Below are positions 3,887-5,964 of a DNA stretch of 5,964 nt, in pieces. The DNA lies in the NCBI GenBank assembly GCA_019690055.1, contig JADGGF010000290.1:1-5964 (forward strand). Reading direction: 5' to 3'. The position numbers were made by a program, and so were the translations under genes. The DNA is from Micromonosporaceae bacterium. Lineage in GTDB: Bacteria; Actinomycetota; Actinomycetes; Mycobacteriales; Micromonosporaceae. Below the pieces are notes generated by a model that saw only the letters and a list, made by a program, of their open reading frames with translations, searched no databases and was not told the origin of the DNA. The stretch's first letter is position 1. Every line of letters begins with the position of its first letter.

Positions 3887-5964
3887 TCAGCCGGTCTCCC
3901 CAATCGACGCGACCGCGCGGGCCGCCTCGGGTCCCTGGTCCAGCAGCACCTGCAGGCCGTCGTCGTCGAGGATCGGCACGCGCAGGGCCACGGCCTTGTC
4001 GTACTTGGACCCCGGGTTGTCCCCGACCACGACGAAATCGGTCTTCTTCGACACCGACCCGGTCACCTTGCCGCCACGGGAGGTGATCGCCTCGGTCACC
4101 TCGTCGCGGGAGTAGTGGGCGAGCGTCCCGGTGACCACGACCGTGACCCCGGCGAGCGGCTTCGGCCCGGCCTCGGCCCGCTCCTCGGCCAGCGTGACCC
4201 CGGCGGCGCGCCACTTCTCGACGATCTCGCGGTGCCAGTCGACGGCAAACCACTCCTTGATCGCCTCGGCGATGGTCGGCCCCACGCCCTCCACAGCGGC
4301 GATCTGCTCCGGCGTGGCCGCCGCGATCGCGTCGATCGAGCCGAACTCCGCCGCGAGCGGCTGGGCCGCGCTTGGACCGACGTGCCGAATGGACAGGGCC
4401 ACCAGCACCCGCCACAGTGGACGGTGGCGAGCCTCGGCGAGGTTCTCCAGGAGCTTTCCGGCGTTGGCCTTCAGCGTGCCGGCCTTGCTCACGAAGAACG
4501 GCACGCGGGCCAGCTTCTCCTCGTCGAGGGCGAACAGGTCGCCCTCGTCCTGGATCACGCCGGAGTCGAGCAGGGCGCGCGCCGACTTCTCCCCCAGCAC
4601 CTCGATGTCGAGGGCGTCGCGGCTGGCGATGTGGGTCACGCGGGCCAACAACTGGGCCTGGCAGCGGCGCGTGTTGGGACAGCGGATGTCGACGTCGCCT
4701 TCCTTCTCGGGGGCGAGCTCGCTCCCGCAGACGGGGCAGTGCGTCGGCATGACGAACGGCCGTTGGGTGCCGTCGCGCTTCTCCACCACCGGGCCGACGA
4801 TCTCCGGGATCACGTCGCCGGCCCGGCGCACGATCACCGTGTCGCCGATGAGCACACCGCGGCGGACCACGTCCTGGGCGTTGTGCAGGGTGGCGTTGGT
4901 GACCACCACGCCCCCCACGTAGATCGGCTCCAGGATCGCGAACGGGGTTACCCGACCGGTGCGGCCGACGTTGACCTGGATGTCCCGCAGCAGGGTGGTC
5001 GCCGTCTCGGCGGGGTACTTGTAGGCGATGGCCCAGCGGGGGGCGCGGCTGGTCGACCCGAGGCGTCGCTGCAGCGCGATCGAGTCCACTTTGACCACGA
5101 CGCCGTCGATCTCATGCTCGAGGTCGTGGCGGTGCTTCTCGTAGTGGGCGATGTACTCCGACACGCCGGCCAGGTCGGGCACCACCTTCCACATCGACGA
5201 CGTCGGCAGGCCCCACTCCTGCAGCCGTCGGTACGCCTCGGACTGGGTCGCCGGGTCGAACCCGCGGCGGGCACCCACGCCGTGCACGGTCAGCCGCAGC
5301 GGCCGGGTCGCGGTGACCCGCGGATCCTTCTGCCGCAGGCTGCCCGCGGCGGCGTTGCGCGGGTTGGCGAACGGCGTCTTCCCCCGCTCCATCAACGAAT
5401 CATTGACCTGGGTAAAGCCCTCGACAGTGAAGAACACCTCTCCCCGGACCTCAAGCAGCTCGGGGATGCCGTCGCCCCGCAACCGCTGCGGCACGTCGGC
5501 GATCGTCCGCACGTTGAGCGTGACGTCCTCGCCGGTGCGACCGTCGCCCCGCGTCGCCGCCCGCACCAACCGACCGTCCTCGTAGACGAGGCTGATCGCC
5601 AGGCCGTCGATCTTCAGCTCGCACAGGAAGCTGGTCGCCTGGGCGCCCACCTCGCGCTCCACCCGGGTGACCCACTCGGCGAGCTCCTCGGGGCTGAAGG
5701 CGTTGTCGAGGCTCATCATCCGCTCGAGGTGGGCCACCGGGGCGAAGTCGGTGGAGAAGCCGCCGCCGACCCGCATCGTCGGCGAGTCCGGCGTCCGCAG
5801 CGCCGGGTACTGCTCCTCCAGCGTCTGCAGCTCGCGCATCAGGGCGTCGAACTCGTTGTCGCCGATCGTCGGAGCGTCGAGCACGTAGTACCGGTACTGG
5901 TGCTCACCCACCTCGGTGGCGAGCTGCTGGTGACGCTCACGTACCTCCGGCGGGGGCTCGGCCC
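3887..5964 (-). CDS. ligA: LigA, NAD+-dependent DNA ligase (5' end outside window)
   Basis: LigA seals 3'-OH/5'-phosphate nicks in duplex DNA, joining Okazaki fragments and completing repair, with NAD+ as adenylate donor. The visible part is 691 residues. It starts in domain Ia (HQYRYYVLDAPTIGDNEFD), which binds NMN. The adenylation domain follows with the nucleophilic Lys in CELKIDG (codon near 5614-5612), then VRGEVFF, HEIDGVVVKV and AYKYP. Next come the OB fold with NVGRTGRVTPFA, a Cys4 zinc finger (CPVC, then CPN and RRCQ, spacing 3-16-6), helix-hairpin-helix repeats and a C-terminal BRCT domain (LAGVTVVVTGTL onward). All key motifs are intact. The frame stays open from the stop at 3887 to the window edge. 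The GTG at 5911 is not the start, because family-like sequence (PPPEVRERHQQLATE) continues upstream. From the Lys position (117 visible, against 115-123 in known ligases) only a handful of codons are missing. Confidence 0.97.
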   Translation of the reverse strand, partial: AEPPPEVRERHQQLATEVGEHQYRYYVLDAPTIGDNEFDALMRELQTLEEQYPALRTPDSPTMRVGGGFSTDFAPVAHLERMMSLDNAFSPEELAEWVTRVEREVGAQATSFLCELKIDGLAISLVYEDGRLVRAATRGDGRTGEDVTLNVRTIADVPQRLRGDGIPELLEVRGEVFFTVEGFTQVNDSLMERGKTPFANPRNAAAGSLRQKDPRVTATRPLRLTVHGVGARRGFDPATQSEAYRRLQEWGLPTSSMWKVVPDLAGVSEYIAHYEKHRHDLEHEIDGVVVKVDSIALQRRLGSTSRAPRWAIAYKYPAETATTLLRDIQVNVGRTGRVTPFAILEPIYVGGVVVTNATLHNAQDVVRRGVLIGDTVIVRRAGDVIPEIVGPVVEKRDGTQRPFVMPTHCPVCGSELAPEKEGDVDIRCPNTRRCQAQLLARVTHIASRDALDIEVLGEKSARALLDSGVIQDEGDLFALDEEKLARVPFFVSKAGTLKANAGKLLENLAEARHRPLWRVLVALSIRHVGPSAAQPLAAEFGSIDAIAAATPEQIAAVEGVGPTIAEAIKEWFAVDWHREIVEKWRAAGVTLAEERAEAGPKPLAGVTVVVTGTLAHYSRDEVTEAITSRGGKVTGSVSKKTDFVVVGDNPGSKYDKAVALRVPILDDDGLQVLLDQGPEAARAVASIGETG

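Noticed and set aside
4131..4922. Plus-strand open frame of 263 codons within ligA
   Set aside because: It is Ser/Arg/Pro-rich shadow sequence opposite the zinc finger, helix-hairpin-helix and BRCT coding region of LigA.
5909..5911. GTG as the start of ligA
   Set aside because: The frame stays open upstream with family-like N-terminal sequence, and the catalytic Lys would be residue 100, earlier than in known ligases (about 115-123). No SD precedes it.

Overview
The window is very GC-rich, with codon third positions dominated by G/C and strong GGAGG-type ribosome binding sites. It carries four genes, all on the minus strand. Protein sequences and gene order point to an actinobacterium, most likely of the Micromonosporaceae (Micromonospora/Salinispora/Actinoplanes type). 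That placement rests on remembered family sequences, not on a search.

In the direction of transcription (high to low coordinates) the layout is: (1) ligA, NAD+-dependent DNA ligase, at 5964-3887, with its first few codons outside the window; (2) a 282-bp intergenic region, 3886-3605, rich in inverted repeats and containing a locally AT-rich patch; (3) a 728-residue membrane protein with GGDEF and EAL domains, at 3604-1418, a predicted c-di-GMP cyclase/phosphodiesterase of the Streptomyces RmdB type; (4) a 102-bp gap with a weak hairpin and a possible promoter; (5) gatC (1315-1016) and gatA (1013 to the window edge, 3' end missing). The gatC and gatA genes form a tightly coupled pair, with the gatA ribosome binding site inside the last codons of gatC.

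The genes are mostly housekeeping. LigA seals nicks in replication and repair. GatC and GatA are two of the three subunits of the GatCAB amidotransferase, which makes Gln-tRNA(Gln) and/or Asn-tRNA(Asn); gatB is expected downstream, outside the window. The c-di-GMP enzyme between them has no obvious biochemical link to its neighbours, but as I recall the same order (ligA, rmdB, then gat genes nearby) occurs in Streptomyces coelicolor, so this looks like conserved core-genome gene order and not an accessory island.

I see no mobile element, CRISPR array, tRNA or rRNA, and nothing I can defend as a new multi-gene system. The most unusual item is the GatA N-terminus. Before the normal amidase fold there are about 65 extra residues of Ala/Lys-rich, histone-H1-like sequence containing tandem 15-bp repeats. 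The start is well supported by a Shine-Dalgarno sequence, and no usual alternative start lies near the normal N-terminus. The repeat-dense ligA/GGDEF-EAL intergenic region is the second place worth a closer look.
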